DNA from: Marinobacter sp. | Lineage (GTDB): Bacteria; Pseudomonadota; Gammaproteobacteria; Pseudomonadales; Oleiphilaceae | Direction of reading: 5' to 3' | NCBI GenBank assembly: GCA_018066865.1 | Contig: JAGPVT010000102.1 | Span: 1 to 64,000 of the forward strand | Length of the DNA stretch: 64,000 nt | Shown: piece by piece, positions 25,624 to 34,439 of the stretch | Position numbering within the stretch: the first letter of the stretch is position 1 | How the letters are laid out: every line of letters starts with the position of its first letter | The notes under the pieces: generated by a model | Seen by the model: only the letters and a program-made list of their open reading frames with translations | Database searches by the model: none | Told to the model about the DNA's origin: nothing | Translations under genes and position numbers: made by a program

Positions 25624-25815
25624 TTACTCGTTCTCGGCCCGGGCTTCTACGTGAGGGGTAAGATTATCATCGAAAACAACCCGCAATAGAATGGGCTGGC
25701 AGCATACCTGGCAATCTTCAACGTATTCCTGTTCCACTACAGACGGGTCGACGCTGATATCCAGCGTCTCCCAGCAGTAGGGGCACTGGATAAGTACAGA
25801 ATCCAGAGCCGACAT
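25624..25815 (-). CDS. CPXCG motif Cys-rich protein
   Basis: A 63-residue acidic protein with QCPYCWE and DCQVCCQP pairs, the layout of the CPXCG zinc-ribbon family, which is widespread in gammaproteobacteria. Its function is unknown. It lies 47 bases upstream of the DUF1439 lipoprotein gene and 9 bases after the aminotransferase stop, so the three minus-strand genes may be one unit. Confidence 0.88.
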   Translation of the reverse strand: MSALDSVLIQCPYCWETLDISVDPSVVEQEYVEDCQVCCQPILLRVVFDDNLTPHVEARAENE

Positions 25816-25824
25816 AGGCGTACC

Positions 25825-27051
25825 TCAGAACTGTTGTTTAGCCATCCACGGAATGATTCGATCAAACGCAGCTTCAAGGTTCTCGCAGGTCGTCGAGAAA
25901 CTGATACGCACAGCGTTGGTACAGGCCTCGCCAAACGCATCTCCCGGCACCATGCATACCCCGGTTTCCTTGAGCATGCGCAGCGCCAGGTCCGAACCAT
26001 CCACATGGGGCGGCAAACCCGGGAACGCAAAGAAAGCGCCACCTGGCTTGTAGCCGGTCATGTAGGGCGTCTGATCTATCAACTCAACCACTTTATCCCG
26101 GCGTTCCCGGTATATATCCAGCATGTCCCTCACACATTGCTGATCACCCGTCAGCGCCGCCACACCAGCGAACTGCGAAGGCGTATTGGCAACCGAAGTC
26201 GTGAACATGTGATAGCGCCGCAGGGATTTAATCGCCGCCTGGCTGGAAATAACCCAGCCTATACGTAACCCCGCCATGCTGTAGGTTTTCGAAAAACTGC
26301 TGATGCACATGATGTTGTCCAGATCCATGGAACAGTTCAGGACACTGGCAAAATCATCGTCATCAAAGATCAGGTGATCATAAACCTCGTCGGCATAAAC
26401 CTGTATGCCCCGGTAGGCGCACTCTTCCAGAATGGTTTCCACGGTACTGCGGGGGTATACCGCTCCGGTCGGGTTATTCGGATTGTTGAGTATCAGGGCA
26501 AAAGTGCGCGGCCCCATGGCACGGATCACCTCGTCAGGATCGAGCTGGTGATCGTTCTCCGCGTGAGTCGGCACAAACTTGACCTCACCTCCGTTCATAC
26601 GAATCAGAGGCGCATACAGCAGGAAGGAGGGGTCCGTCACGATGAACTGTCGCCCCGGCGCTGCTGTAGCAGAAATTGCGAGATACATGGCTTCCGTGGC
26701 ACCGCTGGTGATCAGAATGTTGTCTCGGGTGAGCTTGCGGTTGTAGCGCTTACCATAGTAATCCCTCAGCGCTACCAGCAATTCAGGAAGCCCGGCGTCC
26801 ATGGTATAGCCAGTCTGCCCTGCGTGGAGGGCATCAACATAAGCATCAATAATATGCTTGGGTGTTGGCAAATCCGGCTGACCAATCGAAAGATGGATAA
26901 CATCCTTCATGGTGGCTGCCATATTGACCATACGCCGAATGCCCGGCACCGGAACAGCCTGCATGGCAGGGTTCCAACTGGCCTTGCCTTTCCGGTACTT
27001 CACTTTCTTTGGGCTTTCCTGGCCGGTATCTCTGTTGGCGGCGTCTGCCAT
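25825..27051 (-). CDS. Pyridoxal phosphate-dependent class I/II aminotransferase
   Basis: A 408-residue fold-type I aminotransferase starting at 27051, where AGGAGG precedes the ATG by five bases. It shows LSIGQPDLPTPKHI, LNNPNNPTGAVYP, the PLP Lys in SFSKTYSMAGLRIGW, and VRISFSTTCENLEAAF at the C-terminus. This is the aspartate aminotransferase subgroup; the exact amino acid substrate is open. A 45-residue N-terminal extension (with KKVKYRKGKASWNPAM) precedes the core. Confidence 0.88.
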   Translation of the reverse strand: MADAANRDTGQESPKKVKYRKGKASWNPAMQAVPVPGIRRMVNMAATMKDVIHLSIGQPDLPTPKHIIDAYVDALHAGQTGYTMDAGLPELLVALRDYYGKRYNRKLTRDNILITSGATEAMYLAISATAAPGRQFIVTDPSFLLYAPLIRMNGGEVKFVPTHAENDHQLDPDEVIRAMGPRTFALILNNPNNPTGAVYPRSTVETILEECAYRGIQVYADEVYDHLIFDDDDFASVLNCSMDLDNIMCISSFSKTYSMAGLRIGWVISSQAAIKSLRRYHMFTTSVANTPSQFAGVAALTGDQQCVRDMLDIYRERRDKVVELIDQTPYMTGYKPGGAFFAFPGLPPHVDGSDLALRMLKETGVCMVPGDAFGEACTNAVRISFSTTCENLEAAFDRIIPWMAKQQF

Positions 27052-27325
27052 AACAACCTCCTGCAACGGGAACGGGGGCAAAAACATCTACCACTGCAGG
27101 TTAGCCAGTAAGGTCAGGGCATACAAGACAAAAACAGACAAACAATGCATAGGTATTAGTACGTGCCAGCCAGCTTGCCCCGGAAACAACAGAGCCAGGC
27201 CGAGGTTGACCCAATGGCATCTGCCCACCAGACTGTGTCGAGGGCATCGAGGGCCTGACAACGGGAATAACAAGCCTCAGAAAAATCACACACGACAATC
27301 AGCCATCTGACCAGGCGGAGGTTCA
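27052..27325. other. Divergent intergenic region
   Basis: About 270 bases between the divergent aminotransferase and hydroxyacid dehydrogenase genes. No ORF with a ribosome site, terminator, RNA gene or clear repeat is seen. Promoters for both flanking genes must lie here. Confidence 0.3.
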
Positions 27326-28309
27326 ATGACTCAACACAGCAAGCCTGTGGTAACCGTTCTCACCGCACCCGGAGAGCAGGAGCCACCGGGTATGGATTCA
27401 CTAAGAGCTCGCGCAGAAGTGCGCTTCGCCAGTGACGAGGCAACCCTGCGCAGCACTCTGCCGGGTACCGACGTAATGATGGTGACGGATTTCCGCACCG
27501 AGGCTCTTGAGGCCGCATGGGGCTGTGCAGACAAGCTGAAATGGATACACGCCACCAGTGCCGGGGTCGATGCTTTGATGTTCCCTGCCCTCACAAAAGG
27601 CAAGGTGGTGGTCACCAACGCCAGAGGCATATTTGACCGAACGATCGCCGAGTACGTGCTATGTACCATTCTGATGTTTGCCAAGGATTTCCCGGGCTCA
27701 ATCCGTTTGCAAATGAAACACCAGTGGAAGCACAGGGATACAGAAAGAGCCGAGGGCAAGCAGGTTCTGGTGGTTGGCGCAGGCTCCATCGGTCGTCAGA
27801 TCGGACGCCTCGTTGCGGCGGCCGGCTTGAGGCCGCACGGTATAGCCAGAACAGCCCGCAAAGACGACCCGGACTTTGTTGCCGTTCACGGCAATGACGA
27901 TCTGTATAACCAGCTGGGCCATGCCGATTATGTGGTTATCGCAGCACCGCTGACACCACAAACCGAAGGCCTGTTTGACGAAAAAGCCTTCAAAGCCATG
28001 AAGAACACAGCGCGCCTGATCAATATCGGGCGCGGGCCGATTGTTAAAACGGGTGATTTGATTGCCGCCCTGTCGAGCGGTGAAATTGCCGGCGCCGGGC
28101 TTGATGTGTTTGATGAAGAGCCATTACCCGAGGATCATCCTCTGTGGGATATGGAAAACGTGACCATGACGGCGCACATGGCCGGCGATTTTATCGGATG
28201 GAAGCGGGCCCTTACGGATCAGTTCCTCGATAATTTCGATCGTTGGCACAGAGGAGAAGAGTTGTTTAACCCGGTTGACAAAGAGCTGGGTTACGCCGGG
28301 AGCAAGTAA
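27326..28309 (+). CDS. D-2-hydroxyacid dehydrogenase
   Basis: A 327-residue NAD(P)-dependent dehydrogenase. The Rossmann motif GAGSIGRQIG is at about residues 152-161, and the catalytic Arg (NIGRGPIV), Glu (DVFDEEPLP) and His (MTAHMAG) are present. It belongs to the D-isomer-specific family with glyoxylate/hydroxypyruvate reductase-like members (GhrA side). Probable reaction: reversible reduction of a 2-keto acid. It stands alone between an intergenic region and its own strong terminator. Confidence 0.88.
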   Translation: MTQHSKPVVTVLTAPGEQEPPGMDSLRARAEVRFASDEATLRSTLPGTDVMMVTDFRTEALEAAWGCADKLKWIHATSAGVDALMFPALTKGKVVVTNARGIFDRTIAEYVLCTILMFAKDFPGSIRLQMKHQWKHRDTERAEGKQVLVVGAGSIGRQIGRLVAAAGLRPHGIARTARKDDPDFVAVHGNDDLYNQLGHADYVVIAAPLTPQTEGLFDEKAFKAMKNTARLINIGRGPIVKTGDLIAALSSGEIAGAGLDVFDEEPLPEDHPLWDMENVTMTAHMAGDFIGWKRALTDQFLDNFDRWHRGEELFNPVDKELGYAGSK

Positions 28310-28328
28310 GCTATTTTTGCGAGCAGTT

Positions 28329-28370
28329 GGAATAAAAAACGGGAACCTGCGGGCTCCCGTTTTTTATTCC
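28329..28370. terminator. Bidirectional intrinsic terminator
   Basis: A perfect 16-bp inverted repeat (GGAATAAAAAACGGGA / TCCCGTTTTTTATTCC) with a 10-base loop lies between the hydroxyacid dehydrogenase stop and the convergent response regulator stop (28384). T runs on both strands suit use in both directions. Confidence 0.85.
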
Positions 28371-28383
28371 TGCAATCTGAGGT

Positions 28384-29049
28384 TCAGTTTCCGGACAACG
28401 ACTGATCAGAGGGATCAATCTCCATCTGCTGTATCGCAATCACCGCCTGCGTGCGATTGCGAACCCCAAGCTTCCGGAACACGGCCGTTATATGCGCCTT
28501 GATGGTAGCTTCGGACACCTCCAGATCATAGGCAATCTGTTTGTTCAACAGCCCTTCTGCCAACATACCCAACACCCGGAACTGCTGCGGGGTCAGTGAT
28601 GCCAGTTTCTCTGAGAAGTCAGTGGTGTCGGAATGCATGCGTTCGAGTTTGTCTGCCACGCCTTTGGGCAGCCAGACATCCCCCTCCAGAATGGCTCGAA
28701 TTGCCTCCGTAATGGTGGGCAGAGGCGCCGACTTTGGAATAAAGCCGGATGCCCCATAGTCGATCGACCGCCGCATCACTTGCAACTCTTCCGAACCTGA
28801 CACAACCACCACCGGCAATCCGGGATACTGTCCACGCATGAACACAAGCCCTGAGAACCCGTGGGCACCCGGCATATTGAGATCAAGCAGAACCAGATCT
28901 GCATCCGGGTGCGAGTCTACCGACGCCTGAAGTGCCTTGATGCTGTCAACCTCTACGGTTTCAGCATCAGGTACCGCTTGATTGACCGCCTGTTTCAGAG
29001 CAGCCCGAAACAGCGGGTGATCATCAGCGACGATAATTGTTTGTGTCAT
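28384..29049 (-). CDS. LuxR-type response regulator, CrbR/ErdR-like
   Basis: A 221-residue NarL-family regulator with a REC domain (phospho-acceptor Asp56 in LVLLDLNMPG) and a LuxR helix-turn-helix at the C-terminus (LTPQQFRVLGMLAEGLLNKQIAYDLEVSEATIKAHITAVFRKL). It lies 40 bases downstream of acs in the same orientation. In Pseudomonas and Vibrio, the related ErdR/CrbR/MxtR systems control acs and acetate use. A sensor kinase gene is not in the window. The name is by analogy of context and family, not sequence identity. Confidence 0.85.
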   Translation of the reverse strand: MTQTIIVADDHPLFRAALKQAVNQAVPDAETVEVDSIKALQASVDSHPDADLVLLDLNMPGAHGFSGLVFMRGQYPGLPVVVVSGSEELQVMRRSIDYGASGFIPKSAPLPTITEAIRAILEGDVWLPKGVADKLERMHSDTTDFSEKLASLTPQQFRVLGMLAEGLLNKQIAYDLEVSEATIKAHITAVFRKLGVRNRTQAVIAIQQMEIDPSDQSLSGN

Positions 29050-29089
29050 TAAACCGATTCCTCACAGGTTTACGGCCTGCTTTCAGACC

Positions 29090-31039
29090 TTATTTGAACT
29101 CGCGACTGCCGATGAGTTCGTCCACAACACCGGGGTCTGCCAATGTAGAGGTGTCTCCCAGCTGGTCGTGTTCATTTGCAGCAATCTTACGCAAAATCCG
29201 GCGCATAATCTTGCCTGATCGCGTTTTAGGCAAGCCCGGAGCCCACTGAATCACATCCGGAGAAGCGATCGGACCGATTTCCTTGCGTACCCACTGCACA
29301 AGCTCTTTTTTCAGCTCATCAGAAGGCTCTTCGCCCTGCATCAGAGTCACATAGACATAAATGCCCTGACCCTTGATGTCGTGGGGGAAGCCAACAACCG
29401 CTGCTTCAGCAACCTTGTCGTGGGCTACCAGAGCGCTTTCGACCTCAGCGGTACCGAGGCGGTGGCCAGATACGTTGAGCACGTCATCAACCCGGCCGGT
29501 AATCCAGTAATAGCCATCTTCATCACGACGGGCGCCGTCACCGGTAAAGTACATACCTTTATAAGCGCTGAAATACGTCTGTTTGAAGCGCTCATGATCG
29601 CCGTAAATCGTGCGCATCTGGCCAGGCCAGCTGTCCATAATCACGAGATTGCCGTCAGCCTTTCCTTCCAGTACATTACCTTCGCTGTCGACAAGCCCGG
29701 GCTGTACGCCAAAGAACGGCACTGTCGCAGAGCCCGGCTTCAGATCCACCGCACCGGGCAATGGTGAGATAAGAATACCGCCGGTTTCTGTTTGCCACCA
29801 GGTATCCACAATCGGGCACTTTCCATTGCCGATCACGCGGTAGTACCACTCCCAGGCTTCCGGGTTGATTGGTTCACCAACAGAGCCGAGCAACTTCAGG
29901 CTCTTACGGGTTGTGCCGCTCATGCACGCTTCGCCTTCAGCCATCAACGCCCGGATCGCAGTAGGTGCTGTGTAGAGAATATTCACCTGATGCTTGTCGA
30001 CAATCTGGCCCATGCGAGAGCTGTCCGGGTAATTTGGCACACCCTCGAACAATACAGAAACCGCACCGTTACACAGCGGGCCGTAGAGAATGTAGCTGTG
30101 ACCGGTTACCCATCCGAAATCCGCCGTACACCAGTACACATCACCATCGTGATAGTCGAATACGTACTGGTGCGTCATGGAAGCGTAAACCATGTAACCG
30201 CCTGTTGTGTGCAGCACACCTTTGGGCGCGCCGGTAGAACCGGAGGTGTAAAGCATGAACAGAGGGTCTTCCGCGTTCATGGGCTCTGGCGGGCAATCTG
30301 CAGAAGCAGACTTCATCAGATCCTCATAACGCTCATCACGGCCTTCGTTCCAGGGCACGTCCTTATTACCGGTGCGGCTGACAACGATGACTTTCTCGAC
30401 GTTGGCACCATTTTCATTCTTCAGCGCCGCATCCACGTTCTTTTTGAGTGGGACCTTGCGGCCACCACGAAGGCCTTCATCTGAGGTAATTACAAAGCGG
30501 GACTTGCCGTTGGCAACCCGAGCGCCAAGTGCTTCTGGAGAGAAGCCGCCGAAAACAACCGAATGGATCGCACCAATACGCGTACAAGCCAACATCGCCA
30601 CGGCAGTTTCAACAATCATCGGCATGTAGATAGTGACCACGTCACCCTTCTTAACACCCAGGCCTTTCAAAACGTTGGCAAACTTGCTGGTTTCTTCATG
30701 CAGTTCGCGATAGGTAACGTGACGGGAATCGGCCGGATCATCGCCTTCAAAAATAATGGCCGTCTGGTCGCCGCGCGCCGCGAGGTGACGGTCAAGGCAG
30801 TTGGCCGAAGCGTTCAGCTGCCCGTCTTCAAACCATTTGATGGAAAGATTGTCGTAATCGAAAGTGGTGTTCTTGACCTTGGAATACGGCTTGATCCAGT
30901 CGAGGCGTTTGCCATGCTCGCCCCAGAAAGTATCCGGATCCTCGACTGATTGACGATACATTTCGTCATACTGCTCGCGGTTCAACAAGGCCCGTTTGGC
31001 CACGTCCGGGCTTACTGGATAAAGATGTTTATCAGTCAT
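29090..31039 (-). CDS. acs: Acetyl-CoA synthetase
   Basis: A 649-residue AMP-forming acetate--CoA ligase. P-loop [11 protein letters not shown], the WWQTETGG motif, [18 protein letters not shown], and the acetylatable C-terminal Lys in [11 protein letters not shown] are present. It activates acetate to acetyl-CoA via acetyl-AMP in the cytosol, allowing growth on low acetate and recycling of overflow acetate. Likely regulated by the adjacent LuxR-type regulator and by Lys acetylation. The intergenic region upstream (31040-31200) holds an imperfect dyad that may be a regulator site. Confidence 0.97.
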   Translation of the reverse strand: MTDKHLYPVSPDVAKRALLNREQYDEMYRQSVEDPDTFWGEHGKRLDWIKPYSKVKNTTFDYDNLSIKWFEDGQLNASANCLDRHLAARGDQTAIIFEGDDPADSRHVTYRELHEETSKFANVLKGLGVKKGDVVTIYMPMIVETAVAMLACTRIGAIHSVVFGGFSPEALGARVANGKSRFVITSDEGLRGGRKVPLKKNVDAALKNENGANVEKVIVVSRTGNKDVPWNEGRDERYEDLMKSASADCPPEPMNAEDPLFMLYTSGSTGAPKGVLHTTGGYMVYASMTHQYVFDYHDGDVYWCTADFGWVTGHSYILYGPLCNGAVSVLFEGVPNYPDSSRMGQIVDKHQVNILYTAPTAIRALMAEGEACMSGTTRKSLKLLGSVGEPINPEAWEWYYRVIGNGKCPIVDTWWQTETGGILISPLPGAVDLKPGSATVPFFGVQPGLVDSEGNVLEGKADGNLVIMDSWPGQMRTIYGDHERFKQTYFSAYKGMYFTGDGARRDEDGYYWITGRVDDVLNVSGHRLGTAEVESALVAHDKVAEAAVVGFPHDIKGQGIYVYVTLMQGEEPSDELKKELVQWVRKEIGPIASPDVIQWAPGLPKTRSGKIMRRILRKIAANEHDQLGDTSTLADPGVVDELIGSREFK

Positions 31040-31159
31040 TGTGTTCCCCTTTGATCAGAGTCTGTTGTCATTGTCGGTTTTGTTAATTCAGAGCGATAGG
31101 GCGGATCGGCCCTGCGGACACATAGATGTAGTTCACCATGTGTGCCACTAAACAATGAA

Positions 31160-31176
31160 TTAGACCAACGTCCTAA
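31160..31176. promoter_or_regulatory. Imperfect dyad upstream of acs
   Basis: TTAGACCAACGTCCTAA shows TTAG/CTAA arms and inner C/G symmetry and lies about 120 bases before the acs start. Its position and symmetry suit a NarL-family regulator such as the one encoded downstream, but no consensus is known to me for it. Confidence 0.3.
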
Positions 31177-31200
31177 CACACTTCAACTATAGACGCACAA

Positions 31201-32721
31201 TCAGGCCGCCTGCTTGCGGGCTCTGGAGGAATGCTGGCGGGGTTTGCTCTTCGTATTGAGTGCGTAACGGTTCAAACCTGCAAGATGAATCTTGCGCAGA
31301 TACACAGCCCAGTCGATCTGGCGCGCATCCACTGGAAACAGAGCCTTGTCGACTTCTCCCGTGCGCGATGCCAGGGCCAGCAACTCATCATTGCGGAATA
31401 TATAATCCGGCGCGGTATAGAAACCGAAAATAGTTGCCAGCGAACGGGTGGTATCAAGGTTTCGCAATACCTTGAGGTCACGTTCCTTTCCCAGCATGCC
31501 CAACTGGCGCATCATGCGCTGCATCATACTCAGGGGAATTCGCGCACCGCCCACCAGAGCATCGAAAACGGTCCGGTTCACAGCAATAAAAGGCTTGACC
31601 GGCTGACGGCGGAAAAGTTGTTCATAGGCTGCGTAATTGGATTTGGCTTCCGCCATCAGGTGATCAATAAACTCACCCAGGGATACAGGATTGGAACTGC
31701 CGCTGCAGCACTGGTAGACCCGCTGCTGTGCTGGCTCACCAAGCGCCTCCGCGACTGCCAGGATAATAGCGTTCGTGACAAGGTCGACAGGGATAACGTC
31801 AATAATGCCGGAGCGTTTACCGGGAAACACGGTTACCTTTTCTCTGGCATAGGCAAGAATAATGGCATCAGCCACTTTCACACCCTCAATCCAGCCCGGC
31901 GCCGGTTCTTCGAGCGCACTCTCAATAATGGACGGGCGCACAATAGTGAGAGCACGGCCATCCAGAGCTTTCATAAGCAACTGCTCACCCAGCCACTTGG
32001 TGAAGGTATAGGTATCACTCCAGCCATAGCGGTTTGCCTCCCGGATACCCAGATCCACAAGCTTGCGTTCCAGCATTTTACCGGAGTAGCGCGAGCGCAC
32101 ATCCGCAATGCTGTCGTTTAGCACCCGGATCAGCTCTTCGATTTCATAGTAGCCCGCTGGGCTACGGGGAATATCATCGCCCGCAGGCTTGATCACCGAT
32201 TCGGTAATTTGCCCTGAGTTCATGCCGTTTACGTAGCAGGTGGACACATGAATAACCGCGAGCTCCGGGTTCTGGCGCGCCAACCCGGCGATATTTTCAA
32301 GGCACAGCGTATTGATGGTCAGGGCCTTATCCAGCTCCTCCCGAAAGTTGACGCTGGCGGCAGAGTTGATAACGGCATCAATACTGTCCGCAAGCTTTCG
32401 GAATGCTTCAGGCTGCAGGCCAAAGCCGTGCTGCGTCATCTCGCCAGTAACGCAGTGCAAGCGCTCCTCCAGAAAAATCTCGAAAGCCTCGCCATTCTCC
32501 TGGCGCAAGCGATCGAACACGGATGAGGTCGCAATTTCATCAAGAAAGCGACTGCGAGCATCAGAGTGACGCCCATTGCCTCGTATCAACAGATGTACGC
32601 CTCCAATGTCCGGCACTGCCCGAATCAGCTTTTCCAGAACAACCTTCCCTAAAAAGCCCGTGGTGCCCGTAACCAGGACATGCTTACCACGAAGCTGCTC
32701 CAGCACCTTTGACGAAGACAT
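31201..32721 (-). CDS. Fatty acyl-CoA reductase, Marinobacter wax-ester type
   Basis: A 506-residue protein starting at 32721 with a G-rich ribosome site (AAAGGGGGG) before the ATG. The N-terminal half is a Rossmann SDR-like domain: TGTTGFLG (residues 18-25), INSAASVNF, and the catalytic Tyr-Lys pair YTFTK (238-242). The C-terminal part is the male-sterility/FAR_C domain. From memory the sequence, including the N-terminal SSSKVLEQLRGK and the long block WSDTYTFTKWLGEQLLMKAL, matches the characterised Marinobacter enzyme that reduces fatty acyl-CoA or acyl-ACP by four electrons to fatty alcohol with NADPH, feeding wax esters. Convergence and isolation suggest its own promoter. Confidence 0.93.
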   Translation of the reverse strand: MSSSKVLEQLRGKHVLVTGTTGFLGKVVLEKLIRAVPDIGGVHLLIRGNGRHSDARSRFLDEIATSSVFDRLRQENGEAFEIFLEERLHCVTGEMTQHGFGLQPEAFRKLADSIDAVINSAASVNFREELDKALTINTLCLENIAGLARQNPELAVIHVSTCYVNGMNSGQITESVIKPAGDDIPRSPAGYYEIEELIRVLNDSIADVRSRYSGKMLERKLVDLGIREANRYGWSDTYTFTKWLGEQLLMKALDGRALTIVRPSIIESALEEPAPGWIEGVKVADAIILAYAREKVTVFPGKRSGIIDVIPVDLVTNAIILAVAEALGEPAQQRVYQCCSGSSNPVSLGEFIDHLMAEAKSNYAAYEQLFRRQPVKPFIAVNRTVFDALVGGARIPLSMMQRMMRQLGMLGKERDLKVLRNLDTTRSLATIFGFYTAPDYIFRNDELLALASRTGEVDKALFPVDARQIDWAVYLRKIHLAGLNRYALNTKSKPRQHSSRARKQAA

Positions 32722-32917
32722 TCCCACCCCCCTTTGCCGCGCTACCATTGTGAAACCTCCTTTTCCCGGACCCTTGCAGTACCTGATCCTTACACAATCT
32801 CAGTGACAGTGCCGTGACATACCGGATCCTTATTACCAGAACGCTACGCCACAAACACAGCTGATGAAATGACGGATTAACCGGCATGTCTGTGCAGAAA
32901 TGATCCATCGAGAGACC

Positions 32918-34231
32918 TCAGTCACCGTTTTTTTCCTTGCCAGCCAGCGACCTGAGGAATTGATTCAGTGAAATATCGGAGGGTTGCTCTTTCAACACCC
33001 GGACCAGTTTGTCCTGATCGCCAAAGCTGACGCGATCGTAGGAGGGCTCGGGAAGTGCAGGCTGCGATGCGCCTTGCTCGCTCTTTACGGCATCTGGAGA
33101 TAACGAAATCTCATCCGCAAGATGTCTCAGGTGAGCTGCCAGGTGCTCACGCTGATCAGGGGCCAGGATTTCCCAGTCGATTGCACCAAGACCGGTCTGA
33201 ATAATTTCAACGATATCACTGTTTGGCGTCTGGCCCAGCAGGGCGAACAACCGCGTGAACGCGTCATAACGCAGCATTGCGTTCTCGGGTGCTTGCCCGA
33301 ATACGGCTTCCAGCTCGCCAACAGCCTGCAGGCAGCGCTCGCGGGGGCTGGCCACCGCAGGCGCAGCCGCATCAGCTTTCTGCTTGCCCCCCGGGCTCCG
33401 CTTCGAAACTGAATGCCAGTATGCGGCGATGCCGGCTTTACGAGGGGGCAATTGCGACAAACGCACATCAAGCATGTCTGCCAAGGTTTCGAACTGACGA
33501 CAAGACGGATCCGAAGGCGGCAACAGTGCAACCGGCCTCTGATGCAGCACCGATTGGCGCAAGGTCTCGTCGCGCCAGATACCCCCCATATAATGAAGAG
33601 AGCACTGCAGATGACGCCGTGCCGCCGAATCGAGGCGCTGGAACACCGAACGGGCCTGGCTGGCACCCTGCGCCATGTTGATCAGCACGCTGGGGGTTCT
33701 GCGGTAACCTCGACGCTTCAGAACCTTGATCAGGGAGAACGCATCCGTCAGCGAGGCCGGATCCGGAGTAACCACAACACAAGCCAGTTCAGCCGCCGCA
33801 ATCATATGCAAGGAAATAGGCTGAAGGCCGGCAGCAGTATCCGTTATAACGTAATCGTATTGGCTCTCAAGCTTGGAGAGGGCGCGCAGGATATGAATAC
33901 TCTCTTCCGGCTCCATGTCCATACACTCCTGGACACCGGAAGCACCCGGAACAATGTGCAGGCCAAAGTCCGCCCCCAGCAAAATATCCTCGAGGTGACA
34001 CTCGCCGGCAATGACATTTGCAAGCGTTCGCTCCGGATAGAGGCCCAGCATGATGCTGACATTGGCAAGATCGGTGTCGCCGTCCAGCAACAGCACACGT
34101 TTTTCATGACGGGCCAGGGTGAGTGCCAGATTAAGGGCAACTGATGTTTTACCCACGCCCCCCTTACCGCCCGTTACAGCAATCGTTCTGGGTGGGTTCG
34201 TTTTATGTTTGCGAGTATCCTGAGCACTCAT
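32918..34231 (-). CDS. MinD/ParA family P-loop ATPase with C-terminal extension
   Basis: I start it at 34231 (MSAQDTRKHK, 437 residues); the upstream 21 residues of the track start look noncoding and the ribosome site is weak. The deviant Walker A GGKGGVGKTS is at about residues 22-31, LLLDGDTDLANVS carries the Walker A' Asp, and DYVITDTAAG is Walker B. The ATPase part ends near residue 270; then about 165 residues of unique sequence follow, rich in Pro/Ala and with a possible helical region near the end (DISLNQFLRSLAGK). FleN-like proteins count flagella, but no flagellar genes are near. Its partner may be the divergent kinase. Confidence 0.8.
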   Translation of the reverse strand: MSAQDTRKHKTNPPRTIAVTGGKGGVGKTSVALNLALTLARHEKRVLLLDGDTDLANVSIMLGLYPERTLANVIAGECHLEDILLGADFGLHIVPGASGVQECMDMEPEESIHILRALSKLESQYDYVITDTAAGLQPISLHMIAAAELACVVVTPDPASLTDAFSLIKVLKRRGYRRTPSVLINMAQGASQARSVFQRLDSAARRHLQCSLHYMGGIWRDETLRQSVLHQRPVALLPPSDPSCRQFETLADMLDVRLSQLPPRKAGIAAYWHSVSKRSPGGKQKADAAAPAVASPRERCLQAVGELEAVFGQAPENAMLRYDAFTRLFALLGQTPNSDIVEIIQTGLGAIDWEILAPDQREHLAAHLRHLADEISLSPDAVKSEQGASQPALPEPSYDRVSFGDQDKLVRVLKEQPSDISLNQFLRSLAGKEKNGD

Positions 34232-34439
34232 GGCACGCGTTTTTACATCCTTGCAACAAAAACAAATGCGCTCTAACCTGTAAAAATTGTACACATATCA
34301 CGCCACAATGAATACGCTGATCAATAAAAGAACAGCGGTTGTTTCCAATCAGCGCTTTTTTGACTAAGCTCCATTTTTATTTTGAAAAAAAAATGAACAG
34401 AGCCTCATAAACTGATCTCCGTGCGCAACAGGCCAACCT
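34232..34439. other. Divergent intergenic region, A/T-rich near the kinase gene
   Basis: About 208 bases between the divergent MinD-like and HDOD-kinase genes. A run TTTTTATTTTGAAAAAAAAATG ends about 47 bases before the kinase start and could act as an UP-type or bent element. No ORF, terminator or clear operator is seen. Confidence 0.3.
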
